A stretch of 64,000 bases of DNA from DAITBA01 sp036824005 (GTDB taxonomy: Bacteria; Pseudomonadota; Gammaproteobacteria; Burkholderiales; Rhodocyclaceae): positions 62,001-126,000 of the forward strand of contig DAITBA010000003.1 in the NCBI GenBank assembly GCA_036824005.1, read 5' to 3'. The position numbers were made by a program, and so were the translations under genes. Positions within the stretch are counted from its first letter, which is position 1, and each line of letters starts with the position of its first letter. This document shows positions 7,354 to 18,337 of the stretch, piece after piece. The notes beneath the pieces were generated by a model. The model did not search any database, had not been told where the DNA came from, and saw only the letters and a list, made by a program, of their open reading frames with translations.

Positions 7354-8043
7354 ATGGCAGACCAGAACTCAGTGCCGCGCAAGATCGACGACAAGGACAA
7401 ACTCCACTCCGCCGTCGCCCGGCGCAATGCCGCGACCTATGTGCCGGTGAAGCCCGCGATGCAGTTGGGCTTCATCCACAACAACGTGGACTGCATCGGC
7501 TGCCGCGCCTGCGAGATCGCCTGCAAGGACAAGAACGGATTGCCCCCGGGCCCGCGCTTCCGGCGCGTGATGTATGTGGAAGGCGGCAATTATCCGGACG
7601 TGTTTGCCTACAAGGTAAATATGTCCTGCAACCACTGCGCCGAGCCTGCCTGCCTGCCCACCTGTCCCACGGGCGCCATCTGGAAGCGCGCCGACAACGG
7701 CATCGTGGACATCGATTCGACGCTGTGCATCGGCTGCCGCCGCTGCGAGGCCGCCTGCCCTTACGGCGCACCGCAGTACGATCCCACCGACCGCACGGTC
7801 AAGAAGTGCAACCTGTGCGTCGATGAGATCGCCGCCGGACGCAAACCCTACTGCGTCATGGCGTGCATGATGCGCGTGCTCGACGTCGGGCCCATCGATC
7901 AGTTGCGCACCGGCGCCTATCGCACGCGCGCCTTGAATCCCGGCGAAAGGCCGGTAGGGCGGGTGAAGAACATGGCCGACCCGGCATTGACCGACCCGTC
8001 CATCGTCTTCGTTGTCCATCCGAAGGGACGAGTCGACGGATGA
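7354..8043 (+). CDS. DmsB-like iron-sulfur subunit with four [4Fe-4S] clusters
   Basis: The 229-residue product has four ferredoxin-type Cys sets with all 16 ligands present: CIGCRACEIAC, CNHCAEPACLPTC, CIGCRRCEAAC, and CNLC with CVMAC. This is the DmsB and NrfC pattern. The order and spacing closely follow DmsB, except that the Pro usually following the last cluster Cys is Met. There is no signal peptide, so export would be by riding with the Tat-dependent catalytic subunit, as known for DmsA and DmsB. No gene for a DmsC-like anchor follows. The operon instead ends at the terminator at 8168-8207, so the complex may be soluble in the periplasm and wired to the pentaheme lipoprotein. Confidence 0.9.
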   Translation: MADQNSVPRKIDDKDKLHSAVARRNAATYVPVKPAMQLGFIHNNVDCIGCRACEIACKDKNGLPPGPRFRRVMYVEGGNYPDVFAYKVNMSCNHCAEPACLPTCPTGAIWKRADNGIVDIDSTLCIGCRRCEAACPYGAPQYDPTDRTVKKCNLCVDEIAAGRKPYCVMACMMRVLDVGPIDQLRTGAYRTRALNPGERPVGRVKNMADPALTDPSIVFVVHPKGRVDG

Positions 8044-8167
8044 GAACGCATGCCGGGGCCGTGTCGTCACCGAGGCACCCGTAGAGGGCGCAGCCGTACC
8101 GCGGACGCAGGGTGGGCGAAGCAACGGATTGGGTCGAGCGCGGGGTGGACAGCGTTGCTCGCGATTG

Positions 8168-8207
8168 GGGTGTTGCCGAACCCTCCTCAGGCAGCACCCA
8201 TTTTTTT
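8168..8207 (+). terminator. Rho-independent terminator of the molybdoenzyme operon
   Basis: GGGTGTTGCC (8168-8177) pairs with GGCAGCACCC (8190-8199) through 10 bp with one G-U pair and a 12-base loop. It is followed by ATTTTTTT. This separates the structural operon from the regulatory genes. Confidence 0.85.
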
Positions 8208-8303
8208 GCCATCGGGATGCAGCGACTTGCGCGCGCGCCAGTGGCCGATACCGCGCTGGTGCTAGACTAGTTTCCTCGACGCAACACCTCGCACTCAATA
8301 CGC

Positions 8304-10178
8304 ATGGGGCCAGAGCAGGTTCGCCGATGGCTGAGCGCACGGTTGGCGCGCAAGCTCGCGGTATCGCTCGCTGCGACGGTGCTGGCAACCGCGCTCGTCT
8401 TTCTCCTTGCCGCCCAGTGGCTGGCCGAACGCAGCGTCCGCGCCGAGCACGAAGCCGCGGCTCGGCGCACCGCCGAGCTGTTCGAAGCGAGCCTGAAAAA
8501 TGCCATGCTCAAGCGCGACCTGCTCGGACTGGAGGAAATTCTCGCCCGGCTGGGCGAGGTGCCCGGCGTGCGCGAGGCGATGATCCTGAACACCGCCGGC
8601 GAGATCCGCTTCGCGGCGCGGCGCAATCGCATCGGCGAGCGGCCCGCGGAGGCATTGACCGGCCTGTGCCTGGCGCAGGGGTGCATGGCCTCGCCGCCAC
8701 GCTACGACTGGCTGACGCGCGAGGACGGCGGGGGCGTGCGCATCACTTATCCGGTGCGCAATGAATCGCGCTGCGTCCAGTGCCACGGCGAGCCCCAGGC
8801 GCGCCCGGTCAACGGCGTCTTGCTTATCGAGTTCTCCGCCGTCGCCGGCGAGGCCGAAGCCCGGCGTCATGCCGGCGTCCTGGTGGGGGCCGGCATCGCG
8901 GCCATGGTTTTTCTCATGGCGATGGTGGCGTGGCTGCTCAACCGCACCGTGCTCCAGCCGCAGCGCCTGTTGTCCCGGACCGCCGAGGCCTACGCTCGCG
9001 GCGACTGGTCGGCGCGAGCAGCACTGCCGGGCGACGACGAGCTGGCGCAGCTGGGTGGTCAGCTCGAGCATATGGCCGGGCGTATCGACACCATGATCGG
9101 CGAACTACGCGACCAGCGCGCCTTCCTGCAGCGCCTGGTGGACGCGGCGCCGGATCCGATGCTGGTTATCGACGATGACTTTCGCATCGTCCTCACCAAC
9201 AATGCCTACGCCAGACTCATCGGGCGCAGCGATGCGGCCGGCCGGCACTGTTACGAGGTGAGCCGCGGCAAACCGGAGCCTTGCGCGCCGACGCTGGTGA
9301 GCTGCCCGGTTGTGGAGTTGCGCAACCGGACGGCGGCGATGCGCTGCGTCATGCAGTTCGTTCGCGGCAGCGGCGCCACGACCGACGTCGAGATCGACGC
9401 CGCGCCGCTCGTCAGCCCGGACGGCAAGCGCTTGGTGGTCGAAGTCATCCGCTCGCTGGAAGACAAGGTGCGTTTCTCCCAGGAGCAGCGCCTGTCCGCG
9501 GTCGGCCTGCTCGCCAACGGCGTCGCCCACGAGATCCACAATCCGCTGGCTTCGATCCGTATCGCCCTGCAGGCGAGCCTCCGCGGTCTGCGCAGCGGCA
9601 ATATGCCGCGCGAGGAGCTGACCGACTATCTTGAACTCGTGGACCGCGAGATCGACCGCTGCGTGGCGATCACCCAGCGGTTGCTGCGCATCAGCCAGCC
9701 CCCGCGCGACAGCGTCGACGTCGTGGCGGTGCGTCCGGCCGTGGAGGAGACGCTGGCCTTGCTGGCCCAGGAGGCGCGCGCGCGGCAAATCGAAGTCGAA
9801 GTCGCCCTCGATCCGCCCGATGCGCGGGTGCTCGCCGACGACGGCGAGCTGCGCATGGTGGTCCTGAATGTGGTGCAGAATGCCTTTCACGCCATGCCCG
9901 ATGGCGGCCGGCTTGCCGTGCGCGGATACGCGCAGGAAGCCAACTTCGTTCTCGCCTTCGAGGACAACGGCGTCGGTATCGACGCTGCCGACCTGCCCAT
10001 GATCTTTCTTCCCTTCTTCAGCCGGCGCGCGGACAGCCGGCGCGGCACCGGTCTCGGGCTGGCCATCTCCCGCGGCATCGTCGAGCGCTTCGGCGGCCGA
10101 ATCGAGGTGAATAGCGAGCCTGGCGCGGGCAGCGTCTTCCGCGTCATCCTGCCTCGTGACGACGAGCCGCGGCCATGA
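8304..10178 (+). CDS. Membrane sensor kinase with a periplasmic c-haem motif
   Basis: The 624-residue histidine kinase has a first membrane helix at about 17-38, a periplasmic domain, a second helix at about 192-215, then HAMP, a PAS domain (about 270-380), a HisKA domain with H409 in AHEIHNP, and an ATPase domain with N, DNGVGI and GTGLGLAI boxes. The periplasmic domain carries one CxxCH motif (C157-V-Q-C160-H161), so covalent haem is likely and redox or gas sensing plausible. The PAS domain has several Cys, including CYEV, EPC and SCPV. The stop overlaps the next start (ATGA), so kinase and regulator are translationally coupled. An extended -10 (TGCTAGACT, 8260-8268) may serve the pair. No strong Shine-Dalgarno precedes the ATG. 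Confidence 0.9.
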   Translation: MGPEQVRRWLSARLARKLAVSLAATVLATALVFLLAAQWLAERSVRAEHEAAARRTAELFEASLKNAMLKRDLLGLEEILARLGEVPGVREAMILNTAGEIRFAARRNRIGERPAEALTGLCLAQGCMASPPRYDWLTREDGGGVRITYPVRNESRCVQCHGEPQARPVNGVLLIEFSAVAGEAEARRHAGVLVGAGIAAMVFLMAMVAWLLNRTVLQPQRLLSRTAEAYARGDWSARAALPGDDELAQLGGQLEHMAGRIDTMIGELRDQRAFLQRLVDAAPDPMLVIDDDFRIVLTNNAYARLIGRSDAAGRHCYEVSRGKPEPCAPTLVSCPVVELRNRTAAMRCVMQFVRGSGATTDVEIDAAPLVSPDGKRLVVEVIRSLEDKVRFSQEQRLSAVGLLANGVAHEIHNPLASIRIALQASLRGLRSGNMPREELTDYLELVDREIDRCVAITQRLLRISQPPRDSVDVVAVRPAVEETLALLAQEARARQIEVEVALDPPDARVLADDGELRMVVLNVVQNAFHAMPDGGRLAVRGYAQEANFVLAFEDNGVGIDAADLPMIFLPFFSRRADSRRGTGLGLAISRGIVERFGGRIEVNSEPGAGSVFRVILPRDDEPRP

Positions 10179-11518
10179 AACCGTCGATACTGATCGTTGA
10201 AGACGACGCGACGCTCTGCGGCCTGTTGTGCAAGGAACTGGCCAAGGTCGGCTACGATCCGGCGGCGGCCCATAGCTGGGGCGAGGCGCGCAAGTCCATC
10301 GCCGAGCTGGCGCCCGACCTGGTTCTGCTCGACGTCAATCTTCCCGATTCCAGCGGCTTTGGGCCCCTGGCGGAAATTGCCGAGGCGCGCCCGGTCGTCA
10401 TGCTTACGGCCTACGGCTCGATTCACCAGGCGGTGGAAGCCATGCGCTTGGGCGCCGCCGATTACCTCACCAAGCCGGTGAACCTCGACGAGCTGGAACT
10501 GGTCATCCGTCACGCCCTGGAGCGCTCGCGGCTGCGTGCCGAGCACGAGTTCCGGCGCAGCGAGTCGGGCGCCCGCTACTCCGGCGGCATGGTCGGCGAC
10601 AGCCCCGGTCTGCGCGAGGTGCGCCGGCTGGTCACCGCGGTGGCGCCGACCGACAAGATCGTGCTCATCCACGGCGAGAGCGGCGTCGGCAAGGAACTCG
10701 TCGCCCACGCCATCCACGACGCCAGCCTGCGCCGCGACGGCAACTTTGTCGCCCTCGATTGCACGACGCTGCAGGAGAGCCTGTTCGAGTCGGAGTTGTT
10801 CGGCCACGAGAAAGGCGCATTTACCGGCGCGGACCGGCGCAAGCCGGGGCTCATCGAAGTGGCGGCCGGCGGCACGCTGTTTCTCGACGAGATCGGCGAG
10901 CTCGGCCCGGCCACGCAGGCGAAGCTGCTGCGGGCGATCGAGACAGGGCGCTTCCGGCGCGTCGGCGCGACGGCCGATCTGCGCAGCGACGCCCGCATCG
11001 TCGCAGCGACCAACCGCAACCTGGCGCAGATGGTGGGTGCGGGTGAGTTTCGCGCCGATCTCTACTATCGCCTCATGGCCTTCGCCATCGAGGTGCCGCC
11101 GCTGCGCGCGCGCCGCGAGGACGTCGCGCCGCTGGCAAAGAGCTTTCTCGCCCGCGCCGCGGAAGGCGGCACGCCCAAGCGTTTATCATCGGCGTCGCTG
11201 GCGCTGCTGCTGGAGCACACTTGGCCCGGCAACGTGCGCGAGTTGCGCAACATGATCGAACGGGCTGCGATCCTGGCGGGTGATGCGGAAGAGATCGGGC
11301 CGGCGCACCTCACCGGGCTGGCGGCGGTCGAGCAACCGGTGCAGCAGCCGGGTGAGGGGCTGTTTCTACCCGGCGAACCGACCTTGGACGAGATCGAGCG
11401 CGCCTACCTCCAGCGCCTGCTGGACAAACACGAGGGCAACCGCCGGCGCGTCGCACAGGCGCTCGGCGTGTCGGAGCGCACCGCCTATCGCATGCTTGAG
11501 CGACACTCGCTGAAGTAG
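10175..11518 (+). CDS. NtrC-family sigma-54-dependent response regulator
   Basis: The 447-residue protein has a receiver domain with phospho-acceptor D53 (LLDVNLPD) and a conserved Lys in LTKPV. Next comes an AAA+ domain with Walker A GESGVGKE, the sigma-54 contact loop GAFTGAD and LFLDEIGE, and last a Fis-type helix-turn-helix at the C-terminus (about 415-445). It overlaps the kinase gene by 4 bases. The sigma-54 promoter at 3178-3193 and the palindromes upstream of it are the likely target, which would make the locus a self-contained sensory circuit. No other sigma-54 promoter was found in the window. The regulon beyond this operon is unknown. Confidence 0.93.
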   Translation: MKPSILIVEDDATLCGLLCKELAKVGYDPAAAHSWGEARKSIAELAPDLVLLDVNLPDSSGFGPLAEIAEARPVVMLTAYGSIHQAVEAMRLGAADYLTKPVNLDELELVIRHALERSRLRAEHEFRRSESGARYSGGMVGDSPGLREVRRLVTAVAPTDKIVLIHGESGVGKELVAHAIHDASLRRDGNFVALDCTTLQESLFESELFGHEKGAFTGADRRKPGLIEVAAGGTLFLDEIGELGPATQAKLLRAIETGRFRRVGATADLRSDARIVAATNRNLAQMVGAGEFRADLYYRLMAFAIEVPPLRARREDVAPLAKSFLARAAEGGTPKRLSSASLALLLEHTWPGNVRELRNMIERAAILAGDAEEIGPAHLTGLAAVEQPVQQPGEGLFLPGEPTLDEIERAYLQRLLDKHEGNRRRVAQALGVSERTAYRMLERHSLK

Positions 11519-11524
11519 TGTCGC
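11500..11524. terminator. Hairpin over the regulator stop codon
   Basis: GCGACACT (11500-11507) and AGTGTCGC (11517-11524) are exact complements around a 9-base loop that contains most of the stop codon. No T-run follows. It lies between convergent genes and may end transcription weakly or protect the 3' end. Confidence 0.4.
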
Positions 11525-11537
11525 GCAGGCGGCGCGG

Positions 11538-11780
11538 TTACCTCGACTCGAAAGGGATGGGTCGTCGTTCGCGCGCAACGATGAGCGGCATCGCCGCATA
11601 CAGAACCAGCACTGCCACATAGACGGCGCCGGAGACAGGGTCGCGGCTGGCGATGTATTGCGCCAGAGGCCGCTCCTGGAGCATTACGGCGAGCAGGAAC
11701 TCCGCCGCAAGCAGCAACGCCAGGGCGAGCAGGCCGACGCCCGGGCGGACCCGCAGGGTGGCGGCCAGTGCGAACCGCAT
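11538..11780 (-). CDS. Possible small membrane protein
   Basis: From the ATG at 11780 this frame encodes 80 residues with two hydrophobic helices (about 13-32 and 50-69) and a basic tail. It continues in frame from the nitroreductase fragment just upstream, so it could be the end of a fused reading frame rather than a separate gene. No Shine-Dalgarno precedes the ATG. I do not recognise the family. Convergent to the response regulator gene with a 19-base gap. Confidence 0.4.
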   Translation of the reverse strand: MRFALAATLRVRPGVGLLALALLLAAEFLLAVMLQERPLAQYIASRDPVSGAVYVAVLVLYAAMPLIVARERRPIPFESR

Positions 11781-11985
11781 CGTGACGTAGCGCGCCGGTT
11801 CAAGCGCAATGCGCTGCGCCTCGCCGCCGGCGGCATCGAACAGCACATGCCCCTGCAGGCCGTTGGCCGATGCTGCCTGCATCAGGTTCGCGGCCGCGCA
11901 GCCGAGGGAAACGAACAGGTGGTGATCGTCCGGATCGACCGCCGGGCAGCGCCGCGTCAGATCGGGCAGGATGGGAATCGCGTGC

Positions 11986-14898
<2,913 letters not shown>

Positions 14899-14998
14899 GC
14901 GTGCTGCGTGCGGAGGGGTGTCGGGTCCGGGCGGGTTCGAAAGGGCAATCTGCTAATATACGCAACTTGTCGTTCTGAAGCCAACCCGCATTGCCTTT

Positions 14999-16363
14999 AT
15001 GCTGCCCCCCGCCGCCGACCGCATGACCCGGGAGGAGTTGCGCGCCGGCGTTTCGCTCGCGGCGATCTTCGGGTTGCGCATGCTCGGGTTGTTCCTGATC
15101 CTGCCGGTGTTCGCGGCCCATGCCAAGACCATCCCGGGCGGCGATGATCTGACGCTGGTCGGCATCGCGCTCGGCGCCTACGGCCTAACCCAGGCCTTCT
15201 TCCAGATTCCTTTCGGCATTGCCTCGGATCGCCGCGGGCGCAAACGCGTCATCATCGTCGGTCTGCTGATCTTCGCCATCGGCAGTTTCGTGGCGGCGCT
15301 GGCCGACGACATCTATGTCACGATCATTGGCCGCTGCCTGCAGGGCGCCGGCGCCATCTCCGCCGCGGTGACGGCATTGGCGGCGGACCTGACCCGCGAG
15401 CATCACCGAACCAAGGTGATGGCAATGATCGGTTCGAGCATCGGCGTGGTGTTCGGCGGCTCGCTGATCGCTGCGCCGCCGCTCTATGCCGCGGTCGGCA
15501 TGGGCGGCATCTTCGCGCTCACCGGAGCCTTGGCGCTGGCGGCGATTCTCCTGGTTACCCACGTCGTGCCCGATCCGCCGCCGGTGGACGCAGCGCAGCC
15601 CACCAGCTTCCGCGAGGTGCTGCGGCACCCTGAACTGCTGCGTCTGAATTTCGGCATCTTCGCCGTGCACATGGTGCAGATGGCGATGTTCGTGGTCTTG
15701 CCGACAGCGCTAATCGCCAGCGGCGATCTGCCGCTGCGCGAGCACTGGCTTGTCTATCTGCCGGCACTGCTCGGTTCCTTCCTGCTGATGCTGCCGGCCA
15801 TCTTCATGGCCGAGCGGCGCGCGCGCATGAAGCCGGTGTTCATCGCCTCGATCGCCCTGATGCTGCTGACCCAGATCGGCTTCGGCTTCGGTCGCGACAG
15901 CTTCGCGGCGCTGGTGACGCTGCTGCTGTTCTACTTCGTCGCCTTCAACATCCTCGAAGCGAGCCTGCCGTCGCTGATCTCGCGCATTGCACCTCCCCAG
16001 GCCAAGGGCGCGGCGCTGGGCGTCTACAACACGATGCAGGCGTTGGGGCTGTTCGCCGGCGGAGCGGTGGGGGGGGCGCTGGCGCAGCATTTCGGCGCCG
16101 GGGCAGTGTTCGGCTTCGGCGCGGCGATGGTGTTGGTGTGGCTGATCATTGCCTGGTCGATGCAGCCGCCGCCGGTGATTGCGCTGCGCGAGTTCCTGAT
16201 CCAGCCCCACGTGGACATCGACGCCGTGCGCCCGCAACTGGCGGCGCTGCCCGGCGTGCGCGAGGCGGTAGTGGTACGCGAGAAGCGCATGGCATATCTG
16301 AAGGTCAATCTGGAACGCTGGGACGAGTCGCGTCTGCGACAATTGCTTGGAGGAGAGACATAA
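14999..16363 (+). CDS. MFS transporter of the YajR type
   Basis: The 454-residue protein has about 12 membrane helices. MFS motif A is seen as GIASDRRGRKR in the loop after helix 2. After the last helix a cytoplasmic tail of about 60 residues (IDAVRPQLAALPGVREAVVV) resembles the small ferredoxin-like YAM domain of YajR. The substrate is not predictable. It lies between uvrA and ssb, a common order in betaproteobacteria. Its stop codon touches the ssb start, and the ssb Shine-Dalgarno lies inside its last codons, so the two are co-expressed. A TAATAT hexamer at 14954-14959 may be its -10 box. Confidence 0.88.
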   Translation: MLPPAADRMTREELRAGVSLAAIFGLRMLGLFLILPVFAAHAKTIPGGDDLTLVGIALGAYGLTQAFFQIPFGIASDRRGRKRVIIVGLLIFAIGSFVAALADDIYVTIIGRCLQGAGAISAAVTALAADLTREHHRTKVMAMIGSSIGVVFGGSLIAAPPLYAAVGMGGIFALTGALALAAILLVTHVVPDPPPVDAAQPTSFREVLRHPELLRLNFGIFAVHMVQMAMFVVLPTALIASGDLPLREHWLVYLPALLGSFLLMLPAIFMAERRARMKPVFIASIALMLLTQIGFGFGRDSFAALVTLLLFYFVAFNILEASLPSLISRIAPPQAKGAALGVYNTMQALGLFAGGAVGGALAQHFGAGAVFGFGAAMVLVWLIIAWSMQPPPVIALREFLIQPHVDIDAVRPQLAALPGVREAVVVREKRMAYLKVNLERWDESRLRQLLGGET

Positions 16364-16828
16364 ATGGCATCGGTGAACAAGGTGATTCTGGTGGGCAACC
16401 TCGGGCGGGACCCGGAAACGCGCTACTCACCCGACGGCAGCGCCATTACCAACGTGTCGGTGGCCACCACTTCCCAATGGAAGGACAAGAACACAGGGGA
16501 GAAGAAGGAGGAAACCGAGTGGCACCGGGTGGTCTTCTACGGCCGACTGGCGGAGATCGCGGGGCAGTACCTGAAGAAGGGCCGCTCGGTCTACGTCGAG
16601 GGTCGGCTGCGCACGCGCAAGTGGCAGGACAAGGAGGGCCAGGAGCGCTACACGACGGAAATCATCGCCGATGCCATGCAGATGCTCGGCGGGCGCGAAG
16701 GCATGGGCGAGCCCACGGGCGCGGTCGGGCGCGAGAGCGCACCGTCGCAAGCGCCGGCTGCCGGCGCGGCGAAGAAACCGCAGGCACCGTCCGGCTTCGG
16801 CGACATGGACGACGATATTCCCTTCTAG
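16364..16828 (+). CDS. ssb: Single-stranded DNA-binding protein
   Basis: The 154-residue SSB has an N-terminal OB fold (NKVILVGNLGRDPETRY; EWHRVVFYGRLAEIAGQYL; VYVEGRLRTRKW), a Gly/Pro/Ala-rich linker and the acidic tip DDDIPF that recruits repair and replication partners. It covers ssDNA in replication, recombination and repair. The start follows the MFS stop directly; GGAGGAGAG lies 7 bases before the ATG. Length and layout are normal for the family. Confidence 0.97.
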   Translation: MASVNKVILVGNLGRDPETRYSPDGSAITNVSVATTSQWKDKNTGEKKEETEWHRVVFYGRLAEIAGQYLKKGRSVYVEGRLRTRKWQDKEGQERYTTEIIADAMQMLGGREGMGEPTGAVGRESAPSQAPAAGAAKKPQAPSGFGDMDDDIPF

Positions 16829-16922
16829 GCGGCGGCAGCCGAAGGCGAGCGGCACGTGCAGCAATCCCTGACATCATTCCGCCGCGCCCGCCGCGGGCAG
16901 CCGGTCGCCGACCGCTGAAGCC

Positions 16923-18257
16923 ATGGCCCGCAAGAAACTTGGCGAACTATCCCTGCGCGATGTGCTGATCGTCGGCATTCCATCGCTTCTGCTGGTCGTT
17001 GCCGGCTTCTGGATCGCTTCGAAATTCATCAGACCGGCGCCGCCTGATTACCTGATCATCAGCACGGGCGGCGAGGGCGGTGCCTATCAGCTCTACGCGG
17101 CGCGCTATCGGCAGATTCTGACCCGCGACGGCATCGAGTTGCGCGAACGGCCGTCGGCGGGCGCGCTGGAAAACATCAAACGTCTGCGCGATCCGACCGA
17201 GGAGGTTGACGTTGCTTTCGTGCAGGGCGGCAGCGAGCGCGGGGCGGAAGATGACACGCTGGTTGCCCTCGGCAGCTTTTACTACGAACCGCTGTGGGTG
17301 TTCTATCGCGGCAAGGAAGACATCGACCGGCTGACGCAGTTGAAAGGCCGGCGCGTCGCGATTGGCCCCGAGGGCAGCGGCACGCGCAAGCTGGCGTTGG
17401 AGCTGCTCGAGGCCAGTGGCGTTGCCGACGCGCCGACGCAATTGCTCGATTACGGCGGACTCTCCGCCGTGCAGGCCATTCAGGAGGGCAAGGCGGACGT
17501 GGTCTTCGTCGCCGGCGCGGCGCAGTCGGCCGCGGTGTGGTCGCTGCTATATGCCGAGAACGTGAAGCTCATGCACCTCACCCAGGCCGAAGCCTATACA
17601 CGTCGCTACGCGTACCTGTCGAAGGTGGTCCTGCCCCATGGCTCGATCGACTTTGTGCGCAACATTCCGCCGCGCGATGTAACGTTGGTTGCGCCAGTGG
17701 CTACCCTGGTGGCGCGGGAAGAAACCCATCCGGCGTTGATCGATCTGCTGCTGCAGGCGGCCACCGAGGTGCACGGCGAACCCGGACTGTTCCAGAAGCC
17801 GAAAGAGTTCCCCAAGCCGACCCAGGTGGATTTCCCGCTGTCGAAGGAGGCGGACCGCTTCTACAAGTCCGGCAAACCATTCCTGCAGCGCTATCTGCCA
17901 TTTTGGGCGGCGACCTTCATCGACCGCATGGTGGTCATGCTCATTCCGATTTTCGCCGTGCTCGTGCCGCTGATCAAAATCGCTCCCCAGCTTTACGGCT
18001 GGCGTGTGCGCTCGCGCATCTATCGCTGGTACGGCGAGCTGAAGTTTCTTGAGAATGAACTCGAGCACAGTGCCGCCGCCCACAGCCAGGCGGACTGGCT
18101 GGCAAAGCTTGAGCGCATCGAGCGCGGCGTCGAGCACTTGCCGACGCCGCTGGCCTTTTCCGATCAGCTTTACACGCTGCGTTCGCACGTGGACATGGTG
18201 CGCACGATCATCGTGCGCAAGACCGCAAGCTCGGGTGAGAAGTCGGTCACGACGTAA
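16923..18257 (+). CDS. Membrane-anchored TAXI-family solute-binding protein
   Basis: The 444-residue protein has an N-terminal helix (about 14-33) that looks like an uncleaved anchor, a TAXI-type periplasmic binding domain (GGEGGAYQLYAARY; VDVAFVQGG; RVAIGPEGSGTRKLALELL; GKADVVFVAGA), a second membrane helix near residue 338-356 and a cytoplasmic helical tail of about 80 residues. TAXI proteins normally feed TRAP permeases; none is encoded nearby, and the C-terminal anchor plus tail suggests a sensing or orphan role. The ligand is unknown. It stands alone between ssb and a secreted glycosidase-like gene. Confidence 0.8.
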   Translation: MARKKLGELSLRDVLIVGIPSLLLVVAGFWIASKFIRPAPPDYLIISTGGEGGAYQLYAARYRQILTRDGIELRERPSAGALENIKRLRDPTEEVDVAFVQGGSERGAEDDTLVALGSFYYEPLWVFYRGKEDIDRLTQLKGRRVAIGPEGSGTRKLALELLEASGVADAPTQLLDYGGLSAVQAIQEGKADVVFVAGAAQSAAVWSLLYAENVKLMHLTQAEAYTRRYAYLSKVVLPHGSIDFVRNIPPRDVTLVAPVATLVAREETHPALIDLLLQAATEVHGEPGLFQKPKEFPKPTQVDFPLSKEADRFYKSGKPFLQRYLPFWAATFIDRMVVMLIPIFAVLVPLIKIAPQLYGWRVRSRIYRWYGELKFLENELEHSAAAHSQADWLAKLERIERGVEHLPTPLAFSDQLYTLRSHVDMVRTIIVRKTASSGEKSVTT

Positions 18258-18296
18258 CCGCCGCCCTCCGTCAAGTTCCACTGCGGTTAGCCGTTA

Positions 18297-18334
18297 TTCC
18301 TCCCGCTCCGGCGCATTGCCGGTTTCGGGAGGAA
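18297..18334 (+). promoter_or_regulatory. Hairpin that sequesters a ribosome binding site
   Basis: TTCCTCCCG (18297-18305) pairs with CGGGAGGAA (18326-18334), and inside it CCGGC pairs with GCCGG around GCATT. The 3' arm is the Shine-Dalgarno of the gene starting at 18338. Translation would need this stem to open, as in RNA thermometers or protein-controlled leaders. Confidence 0.55.
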
Positions 18335-18337
18335 GCA

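Noticed and set aside
11500..11524. Calling the hairpin at the regulator stop a full intrinsic terminator
   Set aside because: There is no T-run after the stem, so it is listed only as a weak terminator-like hairpin.
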